Below, one piece after another: positions 1-12,064 of a stretch of DNA of 64,000 nucleotides; the stretch's first letter is position 1, and each line of letters opens with the position of its first letter. Location of the stretch: NCBI RefSeq assembly GCF_040958095.1, contig NC_091160.1, positions 40,008,730-40,072,729 of the forward strand, written 5' to 3'. The notes under the pieces are model-generated. The model was not told the DNA's origin. It saw nothing but the letters and a program-made list of their open reading frames with translations, and did no database searches. The position numbers were made by a program, and so were the translations under genes. The DNA comes from Procambarus clarkii (taxonomy: Eukaryota; Arthropoda; Malacostraca; Decapoda; Cambaridae).

Positions 1-410
1 ATTTTATATTGTACTGGCATATTCTACTGACATGAACCATTGGACTACACAATTGACATCATACTCAAAAACATCTCTCACAAGGAGTTTGAATGTCATT
101 TATGGTTATTTACCCCAGTACAATGCTCCCCTGGGAATTTGTATTGTATCACACTAGACTAAATCCGACTTTCCTACTTTAATGACAAATATACAATATT
201 TATGTATATGAGATTTCCTTTAGCCACTTTAATGATACTCCAATTTCAGTGCACTCATGACATTCTTGCCAAATCTCACACTCATAATAGCACCTACTTT
301 CCTCAATGACATCTAATGTACTATAAATATTTGAATAAACACCAACAAAAATAAATGAGTAAAGATCCCGTCAATATGCCAACAAGACGTGAAAAACCAA
401 GAGAACGTAC
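1..410. other. AT-rich intron of the zinc-finger gene
   Basis: Lies 3' of exon 6 on the minus strand. No further exon, finger motif or repeat was recognised. Confidence 0.5.
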
Positions 411-589
411 CCATGGGATAGGGCATGTGTTTTGAGAGCTGCCCGATCTGAGAAGCCTTGGCTGCACACATTACACGTGAAGATAGTGGCTCCCGAGTGC
501 GTCATCATATGACGCTTTAACTCTTGAAGGACGACATATTCCATGCCACACACTTGACACTCGTACGGAACATTAACACCTTGATGCAC
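411..589 (-). CDS. Zinc-finger gene exon 6 (fingers 5 and 6)
   Basis: The acceptor is a CAG at 592-590 after a short T-rich tract, and the donor GTACGT begins at 410. It enters in phase 0 (VHQG) and supplies the last His of finger 4, then two classical C-X2-C-X12-H-X3-H fingers (CQVC...HMMTH and CNVC...HALSH) separated by a seven-residue linker. Two bases remain after H451 for the next exon, which lies outside the window. Confidence 0.85.
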
Positions 590-3500
590 CTGGGTAAAAC
601 AAGAGCAGATATTGGATATTGTCTAAACAAATATACCCTAAAAATTATAGATAAATTACAACACATCTCCACTTAAAGTAATTAATATTTAGAAAGAATT
701 ATAAACCTCAAAAAAATTAATGTTTTAAATTTATAATGAAAATTACAACAAGATGACCCCCCCACCATATTGTGGGAAGGTATATTTCATCCAATATGTA
801 GAATTGTATTAAAACTTTCCTTTATATATCTGTACCCACCTGATGTTTGTGCGTCACCAATAGATATTGATATTTAAATGTTTCTTCACACTTATCACAC
901 TGATATATCCCAGGATGGTCGAGCAATATGTCACTAGGTATATCAGAAAAGCCATCGTTGCTGCCTTCGTCATCGTTCTCCTGGCCATCCTGAAAGCCGT
1001 CTGTGGAATCTTCCTGGCCACCACCTTCACCCTCTAAGAAATGCGTTGGAGTTGGAAGACTAAGAAGGAAGTGCTCAGCAGGAAGAACTGGGTTATCACT
1101 TTTCTGGTCTTCTTCAATAACAGTTGTCAACAAGTCTAAGGGATTAATTTCTACTTGTAAAGGTTCTTGGAAATTAGTATTATAGCTTGCATTTTCAATC
1201 ACATTTCCATTTTCAGTCACTTCACTCTCCCTGATGCCATTCTGGAGGAGGGTTCCTAGGTCTAAGGTCTGAGTTACTGGGATGTTCATATGACTAGCCG
1301 AGACAGGGACACCCTGCAAACATCTCGCTTCCATCCCTGCACCACTTAGTCTCTCCTGACTGCTTTCATCCTCCCCACATTTTTTATCTTCATCAGAGCC
1401 ATTCTGAAGTCTGGTCTCCAGCACCCACAAATTTGTATGCAATGGACCCTTTCCTACACTCTCACTCTCACTTCTGCCGTCACCGTTGAGCAGCAACTGT
1501 TCCATGTCTTTATGTTCACCACCATTTAACATGGTACTTAAGGCAGCCCCAGACCTCACCATGTCCGAATCATGAGCTAAGAAATGTTGGACTATGGATA
1601 CAGTACCTTGGATTTTCTTGCCACACTCCCCACATGTGTATACCTGTATGTTAAAAAATAAAATTAAGACATTATTTATTCAAGTAAACCTATACATAGA
1701 AAAGAAAACAAATCTAAGAAAAATACTTAAAACAAATAAAACATTAAGATTGCCTATAGTGTTTGAACAATCAGATGTAAGTTTTATTTAAATTTGCGTG
1801 TTGAGAATTCTGAGAACAATTGATGAAAATGTTCCAACAGCACATTGATTTGGTGTTTTAAATAACAAAAGTACTGTAAATAATAATCAACAATAGTAAC
1901 ACAATATACAGTACAGTACAGTATTAGCATATTCAGTAATAGTAGTGCTTCGATAATTCAAAATAAATCTGTAATTTATTATTTAAAATTTAGCAATTTG
2001 TTTCAACTGTACTGCATGTTACATTGAAAAATCCATAACAATACTTATGATGCATAAACTCAAAGAGCACAAGAAAAGTAAACTTCACATTTACAATAAT
2101 TGGGGTCATGGGGACAACCAATTGTCCTAACTGAAAGTTGTTGAACTTTCTGGGTACCTGCCACCTGACCGCCACCAGATGGCAGCATCTTCTATAAGAA
2201 ATATCTAAGTGAATTAGCAGCCCCCACTTAAATCCCAGGCCTAGCAAGTTCTGAAGATAGAAATTTTAAAGGCAGGAGAAACCGAGTGGTCACTATGAAA
2301 GAAGTGCTTCATACCACTCGATGCCCTGTTTCTGAACAAGGCTTGCCCTTGGTCACTACCAGAAAAATTTCACCATGGGGTTAGCTAAAATATCTGAACA
2401 AAGTAAGAAAGTTACTTTTCATGAAGCAGAGGAATCCAGAGCATGAAGGGAACCGAAGCCAAACATTCCAGAGCATGAAGGGAACCGAAGCCAAACAATC
2501 CAGAGCATGAAGGGAACCGAAGCCAAACAATCCAGAGCATGAAGGGAACCGAAGCCAAACAATCCAGAGCATGAAAGGGAATCAGAGCAAAAAATATCCA
2601 GAACATGATGGAACTGGACCCAAACTATCCAGGTGTTAGAACAAGAAGAGTAATCAGAGAGAAGACAGATGACCCAAGGCTACACAGTGGCACATCAAGA
2701 GAAGACTGGAAAAAACCCTCCCCTCTCTCATTCGATTGAGACAGTGCACCAACAGGGTGCTGTCCGAATGGAGCAAGATAGTCGAGCATGCGAGGAATGT
2801 GCCATAACTACATCCACACTGCTGCCATCTCCCTGACCGATCTGAGCCACCACACCCTCTTAATTAAAATGAAAGTACGGTACTGTACTTATAGTAACTA
2901 CTTGTCGAAAGTATCATACTGTAGTGATGGGCCTCCAGAAAGTTGACATTTGTATTATTAAAATTAGACAAACTAGATACTTTTTTAACTGCAACATAAC
3001 CATAAGACCAAACCTAACCTAACCTCGCCTATAAATTCTAGTCCTAATTCATGCTATCTTAGGCCTAATATGGTACATATATGCACTATATTAGGCCTAG
3101 GAATATTTAAATTTGGTTTTAGCTTTATTTTTTCTGGACTATATAAAATTAAAAGTACAAGAATTGGTTTAATGGTGGTCCATCACTACATATTGGTATT
3201 TTGGACCAAATAGTAATTATAAGTACTATCATTTCAGGAGGATGGGTTGTGTGAGCACACCGCAATGCCTTAGACCAGAACCCCGACCTGAAATGAAGAT
3301 GGTTGGAGACAACTTCTCAACCCATATTAGTTGAGTTTGTTAAGAGCTCTAGAGAAGGAGGGAAGGAGGAATGAAAAAAAAAAGAGGAAGGAAGGAGGAA
3401 TGAAGAAAGAGGAGGATATTTAACAATGTGTAAGATAGTTAAGGAAATTGGCAGAATAGACAAAGAGTGATATTCAAAATCAAAATAATAGGACCATGGA

Positions 3501-6500
3501 ACACACAGGAAGGTAAGAGAGGCTGATGGGCTGTCAGGGATGCTTCTTTATTGTAAGAACTGCAAGCAAGTGGAATGAGTTACAAGAAAATATTGTAGAG
3601 CTGATCTTAATAAGAAACTATAGAAGGAAATATGACAAGAAACAAAAGGCACTGCATTAACCGATCAGGTGTTGGAAAGTTGGTGCAAAGGGGAACTAAT
3701 ACTCAAAGAAAATTTAAGTGAGGACAATGGCTGTGTGCTCACTTAGCCCAACAACACAATAGCAGACAAAAAATACAAGGCTGCCTACAATCTCTCGCAA
3801 AGCATCTTGCTGTAACACTGGATGGACACTGTATGTGTGTGTAAATGAAGCACATCACCAAAGACTTTACCAAAAAAAAGGTACTGCCAAGGTTGTGAGC
3901 CAACCAGAGAGGAGCCAGGCCACATCAACATATCCCAAAAACCCATATTAGACAACTCTGGGTCCCTCTGTCTTCCAAGAATCAGCATCTGAGAATATAA
4001 TTCCGAACATAGCTAAAGCAGAAAGCTAAATTCAGAAATGCAAGTGACTGACAACCACATTATGAAGTGTAGCATAAAGGAACAGACACCCTGCACTCAG
4101 GCAAAGTTTCAAGAGAAACCCCATTCACCTTAATTGAATCAGCCTCAAAAGAATTACCTCTCTCTCTCTCTCTCTCTTTACAGTATATCTATGCCCAAGA
4201 TCATTTTTCCCAGATATTCTCGGTTGAAGCAGCAAAATTTAAAAAAATAAATCCAAGGACATATTTCCAGCTCTCTTATGATCATAAGAGACTTTTCCAC
4301 GCATGAACAATACTTCGTCAATTTCCTTGAACACAATGCTGGCTTTATATCAGTCACTGTCTCCTTGTGCTTCCAACTTTTGTTAATTTTTTTTTGCATA
4401 TATATATATATATACAAGAGTTGTTATATTCTTGTACAGCCACTAGTATGCGTAGCATTTCGGGCAAGTCCTTTATCTTATGTTCTCTGGAATACGATCC
4501 CCACGAAGAATCGTTTTAACAACCAGGTATCCATTTTACTGTTGGGTTAAACAGAGGCTACAGTTAAGAATTTGCGCCCAGTAAATCCTTCCCGGCCAGG
4601 ATACGAACCCAGGATAAACCGCTCGCAGAACGCCAGGTGAGCGTCTTACCACTACCCCACGGAGACTGCTTAATGTTCGAACATAAGTATTAGGGAGCAC
4701 TCCAACAGGCCTATATAAGATCCCATCCACCATACATTTCCATAGTATTTATCTTCTCCATTTTACTAATATCACATACATTTTTTAATTATATAATTTA
4801 TTAACAAAATATGAATTCTTGATTTACAGTACATTCTATATCCATGTTTCACTTGTCTATATCAGGGCCAGCAGGAGTATACATGCTTTACAACCATGGA
4901 AATATTTGTCCCTTTCACTATCCATCTGAAGAATTCGGTCACATTCACAACTTGCTCTCTAACCCCCTTTCACATTTACACAGTTGCTGATTCAATATTT
5001 CATTGGGCATTGCAATCTTACACCTCACCAGAGTTGGTCTGCTTATCTTCCAAGAATAAAATCCTCCCTTTCCCTCTTTTTACCTTCTGCAAATTAGTGT
5101 CCATCTTTTCTTTGGATTTACTTTCAACTATTACACACTCATTCAATTTCATATTTCCTTCACATAAAATATCTAATCTACAGATAAACGTTCTCTAAAA
5201 GCCTCCTTTCTCCTGACTTACTATACACCGTAAATTTGCTGGGCATCTCAAACCTTCTCCTCACACCATTCCTGATTCCCTGAACAATTTTTGCACTTTT
5301 TCTTGCTATCTGGGCAGCTACCAGCAATACTCTCACTGATCAAGACATCATCAACTTAGGCAATAGCCAAGCTGCAAAAGCCGAACTCCCATGACCAGCC
5401 ACAGATAAACCATAAGCAAACGTTTACTTAACCTAGCACAAGGCTAACATTTCTAACTTTACCCAGCTGTCTTGCACCTCACCTACTCTCCAGAGATGCA
5501 CGTCAATAAATATGTCAATAAATACGTCACTTCTTAAGCTTTCTATTGTATGTATGTATTATGTATGTATTATGTATGTATAAGACACACACGACTGACA
5601 ATTTATGGCTTTGCACAGTGCACACAAGAGTAATATGACAAATAAATAATTTAAAAATATAACATGCACTTGTAAGTATTTAAAATCACTGCAAATACAC
5701 AAACAATGATCACTACAGCAAACAAAATATATTACAGTGGTTACAGAAGTTATAGTAAGACCTTGGTGCGCTGTATGTCATCTCCACGAAGAACTAAGCT
5801 CACTTCCCGGTAGAAGGCTAAATGGCGTCTCTCCATGTGCAGTGGAAGGTCCATAATCTATGGTAATCAAATATAGCAGGAATGGAATTATAAACTAAAC
5901 TAACGCTAATGCACGTGCAATTATTTTTGCCGTATTTCTTACAGTTAAATGAATTGTTTTCCCTTTCAATGCATAATTTTAAATACAGATTCTTGTTTTT
6001 ACATATTGAATGATGTCAAGAAAATATATAGTGTGCAGAACAGTGCAGAAAGTGTTGACCATGATGCAGAGAAACACCAGGCTGAGAGTTGGCTTTATTT
6101 GAAGATAATATTTTGTGTAGGGCTTAATCAAATCTAACCAATAACAGAAGAGAAGTCAGGGAGGTGTAGGTGGGGGTGAAGTCAGGGAGGTGTAGGTGGG
6201 GGTGATGTCAGGAAGGTGTAGGTGGGGGTGAAGTCAGGGAGGTGTAGGTGGGGGTGAAGTCAGGGAGGTGTAGGTGGGGGTGATGTCAGGGAGGTGTAGG
6301 TGGTGGTGAAGTCAGGGAGGTGTAGGTGAAGTCAGGGAGGTGTAGGTGGGGGTGAAGTCAGGGAGGTGTAGGTGGGGGTGATGTCAGGAAGGTGTAGGTG
6401 GAAGTGAAGTCAGGGAGGTGAAGGTTGGGGGTGAGGTCAAGATGAAGGTGGGGTAAGGTCAGGGAGGTGAGGGTGAAAAGAGGTCAGGAATGTGAGAGCA

Positions 6501-9500
6501 GAGCAAGGTCAAGGGTGAGGACAAGGACATGAGGGCAAGGGTGAAGACAAGGACATGAGGGCAAGGGTGAAGACAAGGACCTGAGGGCAGGGGTGAAGAC
6601 AAGAACATGAGGGGCAGGGGTGAGGACAAGGACATGAGGGCAGGGGTGAAGACAAGGACATGAGGGCAGGGGTGAGGACAAGGACATGAGGGCAGGGGTG
6701 AGGACAAGGACATGAGGGGCAGGGGTGAGGACAAGGACATGAGGGCAGGGGTGAGGACAAGGACATGAGGGGCAGGGGTGAGGACAAGGACATGAGGGCA
6801 GGGGTGAAGACAAGGACATGAGGGCAAGGGTGAAGACAAAGACATGAGGGCAGGGGTGAAGACAAGAACATGAGGGGCAGGGGTGAGGACAAGGACATGA
6901 GGGCAGGGGTGAAGACAAGGACATGAGGGCAGGGGTGAGGACAAGGACATGAGGGCAGGGGTAAGGACAAGGACATGAGGGGCAGGGGTAAGGACAAGGA
7001 CATGAGGGGCAGGGGTGAGGACAAGGACATGAGGGCAGGGGTGAGGACAAGGACATGAGGGGCAGGGGTGAGGACAAGGACATGAGGGCAGGGGTGAAGA
7101 CAAGGACATGAGGGCAGGGGTGAGGACAAGGACATGAGGACAGGGGTGAGGACAAGGACATGAGGGCAGGGGTGAGGACAAGGACATGAGGGCAGGAATG
7201 AGGACAAGGACATGAGGGCAGGGGTGAGGACAAGGACATGAGGGCAGGGGTGAGGACAAGGACAGGGGTGAAGACAAGGACCTGAGGGCAGGGGTGAAGA
7301 CAAGAACATGAGGGGCAGGGGTGAGGACAAGGACATGAGGGCAGGGGTGAAGACAAGGACATGAGGGCAGGGGTGAGGACAAGGACATGAGGGCAGGGGT
7401 GAGGACAAGGACATGAGGGGCAGGGGTGAGGACAAGGACATGAGGGCAGGGGTGAGGACAAGGACATGAGGGGCAGGGGTGAGGACAAGGACATGAGGGC
7501 AGGGGTGAAGACAAGGACATGAGGGCAAGGGTGAAGACAAGGACATGAGGGCAGGGGTTAAGACAAGAACATGAGGGGCAGGGGTGAGGACAAGGACATG
7601 AGGGCAGGGGTGAAGACAAGGACATGAGGGCAGGGGTGAGGACAAGGACATGAGGGCAGGGGTAAGGACAAGGACATGAGGGGCAGGGGTGAGGACAAGG
7701 ACATGAGGGCAGGGGTGAGGACAAGGACATGAGGGGCAGGGGTGAGGACAAGGACATGAGGGCAGGGGTGAAGACAAGGACATGAGGGCAGGGGTGAGGA
7801 CAAGGACATGAGGACAGGGGTGAGGACAAGGACATGAGGGCAGGGGTGAGGACAAGGACATGAGGGCAGGAATGAGGACAAGGACATGAGGGCAGGGGTG
7901 AGGACAAGGACATGAGGGCAGGGGTGAGGACAAGGACAGGGGTGAGGACAAGGACATGAGGGCAGGGGTGAGGACAAGGACATGAGGGCAGGGGTGAAGA
8001 CAAGGACATGAGGGCAGGGGTGAAGACAAGGACATGAGGGCAGGGGTGAAGACAAGGACATGAGGGCAGGGGTGAAGACAAGGACATGAGGGCAGGGGTG
8101 AGGACAAGGACAGGGGTGAGGACAAGGACATGAGGGCAGGGGTGAGGACAAGGACAGGGGTGAGGACAAGGACATGAGGGCAGGGGTGAGGACAAGGACA
8201 TGAGGGCAGGGGTGAGGACAAGGACAGGGGTGAGGACAAGGACATGAGGGCAGGGGTGAGGACAAGGACATGAGGGCAGGGGTGAGGACAAGAACATGAG
8301 GGCAGGGGTGAGGACAAGGACATGATTGTAGGATGAGGCCAGGGACATCAAGACATGGTGATGTCAGGTACATGAGTGGGACGAGGTGTGAGATTGTACA
8401 GGTCACAATTTATAGTATTTTAGGTATTAATTTAACGAGTGGTGAAGTATAGTCAAATTTTCCTACATTCTGTTCAATGGTATTGCAGTGCTTAATGGCT
8501 GCAGATTTGATACAATATCATCTAATATTATTTTCTCCTTTGGTGCTGCAACAAGTTTAGCATCTTTAAATTTGACGCGGCAATTCTCCTGTTCTGAAGG
8601 GTGATGCAAGTGTTGTTGGTGTTATTTACAAGCCACAAACCTATGCTCATAAGCTCTGCTATATGTGATAAAGCCCACATAGACAAAACATTAATCTCCA
8701 AATAAAGTCTAGCCTCACCTTGGCATTTCTCTTCATAAAGACATTAGGTCATGACAAATTAGGTCATTAAATACCTGTAAGATATTTGAAGTTCTCTAAT
8801 GAATATATGAAACTAATGTGTATATCAATATCCTTCATTTTTATTACAAAACACTTATATTTATTCAATGATGCAGCACTTTATATAATTGTCTAACATT
8901 AAATTTTACCTCTGTAGATGTAAAACAGCAATATGCACAATGGAAGTGTATAGTAGGGATCTTGTCGCCTCCAAGGGCACACCCTGGCAAAGGACAAGCA
9001 CCCCCAACCACCACTGTAAAGTGCTCCTTGTGCGTCTCAAACACGTGTAACCGGTAGTGAGACAATGCCTCGCGGACCTGCAGAAAGACGGATGACGAAT
9101 AAATAATAGGCACAATAAAATCTATCGGCATTTTCGCCATGATTCCATTTCCAATTTTCATTGGGTGAGAAAGCAACTGCCCTCCGAGGACGGTCCGCAA
9201 GAGTATCATAAAATAAGGCTTTGAGAGTGTAAAGTTTCTTTCTTATCATGCCACTCAATCGCTTCTTGAGATAGGTGATCAGAGGCAGCGAACCAGATTG
9301 GAGAAATGCAACTAGTAGAATTATGCAAAGGTCAGTACTAGCACCAATAATGTTCACTATCTCTATACATGATCCACCTGAAGGAATACAGTTATATGAT
9401 CATATTTGCAGATGATGGAATACTACTGGGAAAGATAAGGTACGTAAATAATTTCTACTTACTTAGATACACATCAAAATGACCTACACAAAATAAGCAC

Positions 9501-12026
9501 ATGGAGCAACACATAGTACATGGAATTCAATGAGGATAAATGCCACTTAATGGAATGTGGATAAGTGAAACCAGGACACATTCATCCGACAAATTATTTT
9601 AAAAGATGCTAAAAACTTCAGACGAGGAGAGAGAGATCTAGGTGTGGTATTGGATAGTAAAGTATCACCAGAGGACCATGTAAAATGCATAGTAAAAGGA
9701 ACCTAGGCTACTCTGATCAGGTTCAGAATTGCATTTAAATTTGTGGATGAAGAAATGCTTAAAAGAATTTCAAAACAAATGATCATCAAATCAAAACAAA
9801 TCATCCTTAATTGCTCTCAACTCTTTAAGACATAACTGTAATATGCTCGTGTCCGAAGCTAGACACAAATAAAACAAAATTATTAAGGATGGTAACAAAA
9901 GTCCATTTCATGTGGTCTCCATCTCATGTTGGGCTCCGAATGCATGATAGAGCTGATATGTTAGCCAAAGAATCTGCCTATAAAGGAGCCGTTGAGTGTA
10001 ACCTTGGATTGTCAATGAGCAATCTGAGAGCAGCAGTACACTGAGACCTTCAACAAGATCTTGTAGATCTGAGGCAAAGTGAAATCGACACCAGTAATTC
10101 CATCTATCATCATACTATCATTCAAGAGGAGCCACACATCTATGGTTCATCCAATAAAATAGCAGACTTCTAGATGTTACTACTGCTCGGCTTAGACTCG
10201 GTTACAAGTATCTCTGGGAATTCTCATTATCTGTCAATGTAGACCTGACCAAATGTAAACTGTGTCAACAAAATTATTCGCACACCCTCCGTCACTATGT
10301 GATGGAGTGCGAAAAGATACGCGAATTCAGAGACAATTCTATAACCAATGTTCCAACGATGTGTAAATATTTCATTCAAAATGCTCTGCTACCAGAAATT
10401 TTAGCCAAATATCCCCAGTTTGCTAACTGTAGGTAGTAACTAAGTGATTGTAACCTATCCACTGCTGCCCACTGGATGGGGGGGGGGGGTTGTGCAGGAC
10501 AAACATATCAAGTGTGACATTAGCTCTCCACATACGTATGTCAATTGCTTAATTTAGAAATTGTACTTGTTGTCGATCTCAAACCCATTGTTGATGTGAT
10601 GACTCGTACTGAATTTTGTAACTAGCTCATCAAAATTTTAACTTGCTTAGCTAAATGAATTGTGGGGTTCAGTCCCTCAGCCCATTATGTGCCTCTGTAA
10701 CCCTTTCCACTACTGCCCACAAGATGGGTATGGGGTGCATAATAAATGAACTAAACTAAACTAACATGCATGCCTACCACAAACACCTATACAGTACAAT
10801 ACACAAGTACTGAGACAAAGTCCAAAGAAACCATTAAAGCACAGGATAAAAGTTAAGAATATCCAGGAATTTAATGTAATCACAGTTTAAATATACAAAT
10901 CTATATCATTTATTATTCGTCACGATATCAACGCTGGTACAACAGTTGAAGCTCACTTCAAGAAAATCAGCAACACTGAAGAACTTGCCTGCAAGAAGCT
11001 GGCTGCACAACGTCGACACTGAAGCACGCCTACTCTAGCTGCTGGCTCTCCATTCTCGTTGTCAATAGTAGCTAGTGCAGGAAGGAACTGGCTGCCCAGG
11101 ATCAAATCTGCTAGGAGAGCCACAAGCAAATTATAATACATAGGTGAAAATGACATATCATAATAAGAAACAGATCAACAAAGCAACTGATAGTAACTTA
11201 CTCTTAACAAAAATGATAATTATGATATATTACATGATAATGACATGCTATGTTGACAATGTCTTGTCATAACAATTATATATCCTTCTATATAACGATA
11301 TATTATGGTTTGATAAGGACATCATGTCATGATAACATATCATATGATAATGATTTAAAAAAACATTTGCCATAAATCATTTGGCAATTTTTAAAGACTA
11401 ACAGATTGTGCCATTTATGTTGCTAACATCTTAATAGTAACCAAACCAGTGAAAAAGGCCAAGACTGAGGAGCATTAATCATTAATTAATTAATTAATTG
11501 AAGGTCTCAGTAGTACAGATGCATTTGTTCTTGACTTGTAATCGGAAATTCCGGGTTCGAACCCTGGGTGGGACAGAACTGGTTGGGCACATTTCACCTA
11601 ATTCACGTAGCAGTAAAAAGTTACCCAAGAGTTATCTTGAGATGATTTCGGGGCTTAGTGTCACCGTGGCCCGGTCCTCGACCAGGCCTCCACCCCCAGG
11701 AAGTAGCCCATGACAGCTGACTAACTCTCAGGTACCTATTTACTACTAGGTAACAGGCAGTTAAGAGTTAGTCAGCATGTTGTGGGGTTACATTCTGGGG
11801 AGGATCAATAGTTCAACTGTGAGTGAGTGAGTGAGTGTGAGAGAGTGTGAGTGTGTGAGTGTGTGAGTGTGTGAGTGAGTGAGTGAGAGTGAGAGAGTGA
11901 GAGAGTGAGAGAGAGAGTGAGTGAGTGAGTGAGAGAGAGAGAGAGTGAGAGTGAGTGAGTGAGAGTGAGAGAGAGTGAGAGTGAGAGAGTGTGAGAGAGT
12001 GTGAGAGAGTGTGAGTGAGTGAGTGT

Positions 12027-12064
<38 letters not shown>

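Larger units (their letters stand above)
1644..5803. other. Intron 4 of the zinc-finger gene
   Basis: AT-rich sequence holding a 32-bp minisatellite (2435-2600), a (TC)n run near 4157-4178, one full tRNA-derived SINE (4398-4670) and a TATGTAT-rich patch at 5547-5582. No exon-like open frame with finger motifs was seen. Confidence 0.6.

Noticed and set aside
3005-3030. Telomeric TTAGG repeats (reverse strand CCTAA)
   Set aside because: Only two to three units; far too short for an interstitial telomere claim.
2435-8330. CRISPR-like array
   Set aside because: Units are directly adjacent without unique spacers, and the genome is eukaryotic.
6459-8406. Very long overlapping minus-strand open frames (up to 630 codons)
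   Set aside because: All three frames are open because the 26-bp unit lacks stops and rotates frame. The product is one 26-residue low-complexity repeat; no start context or splice support.
8910-9077. Direct splice from exon 3 to the exon at 1643
   Set aside because: Phase would allow it, but it destroys finger 2, which the 54-nt micro-exon completes exactly.
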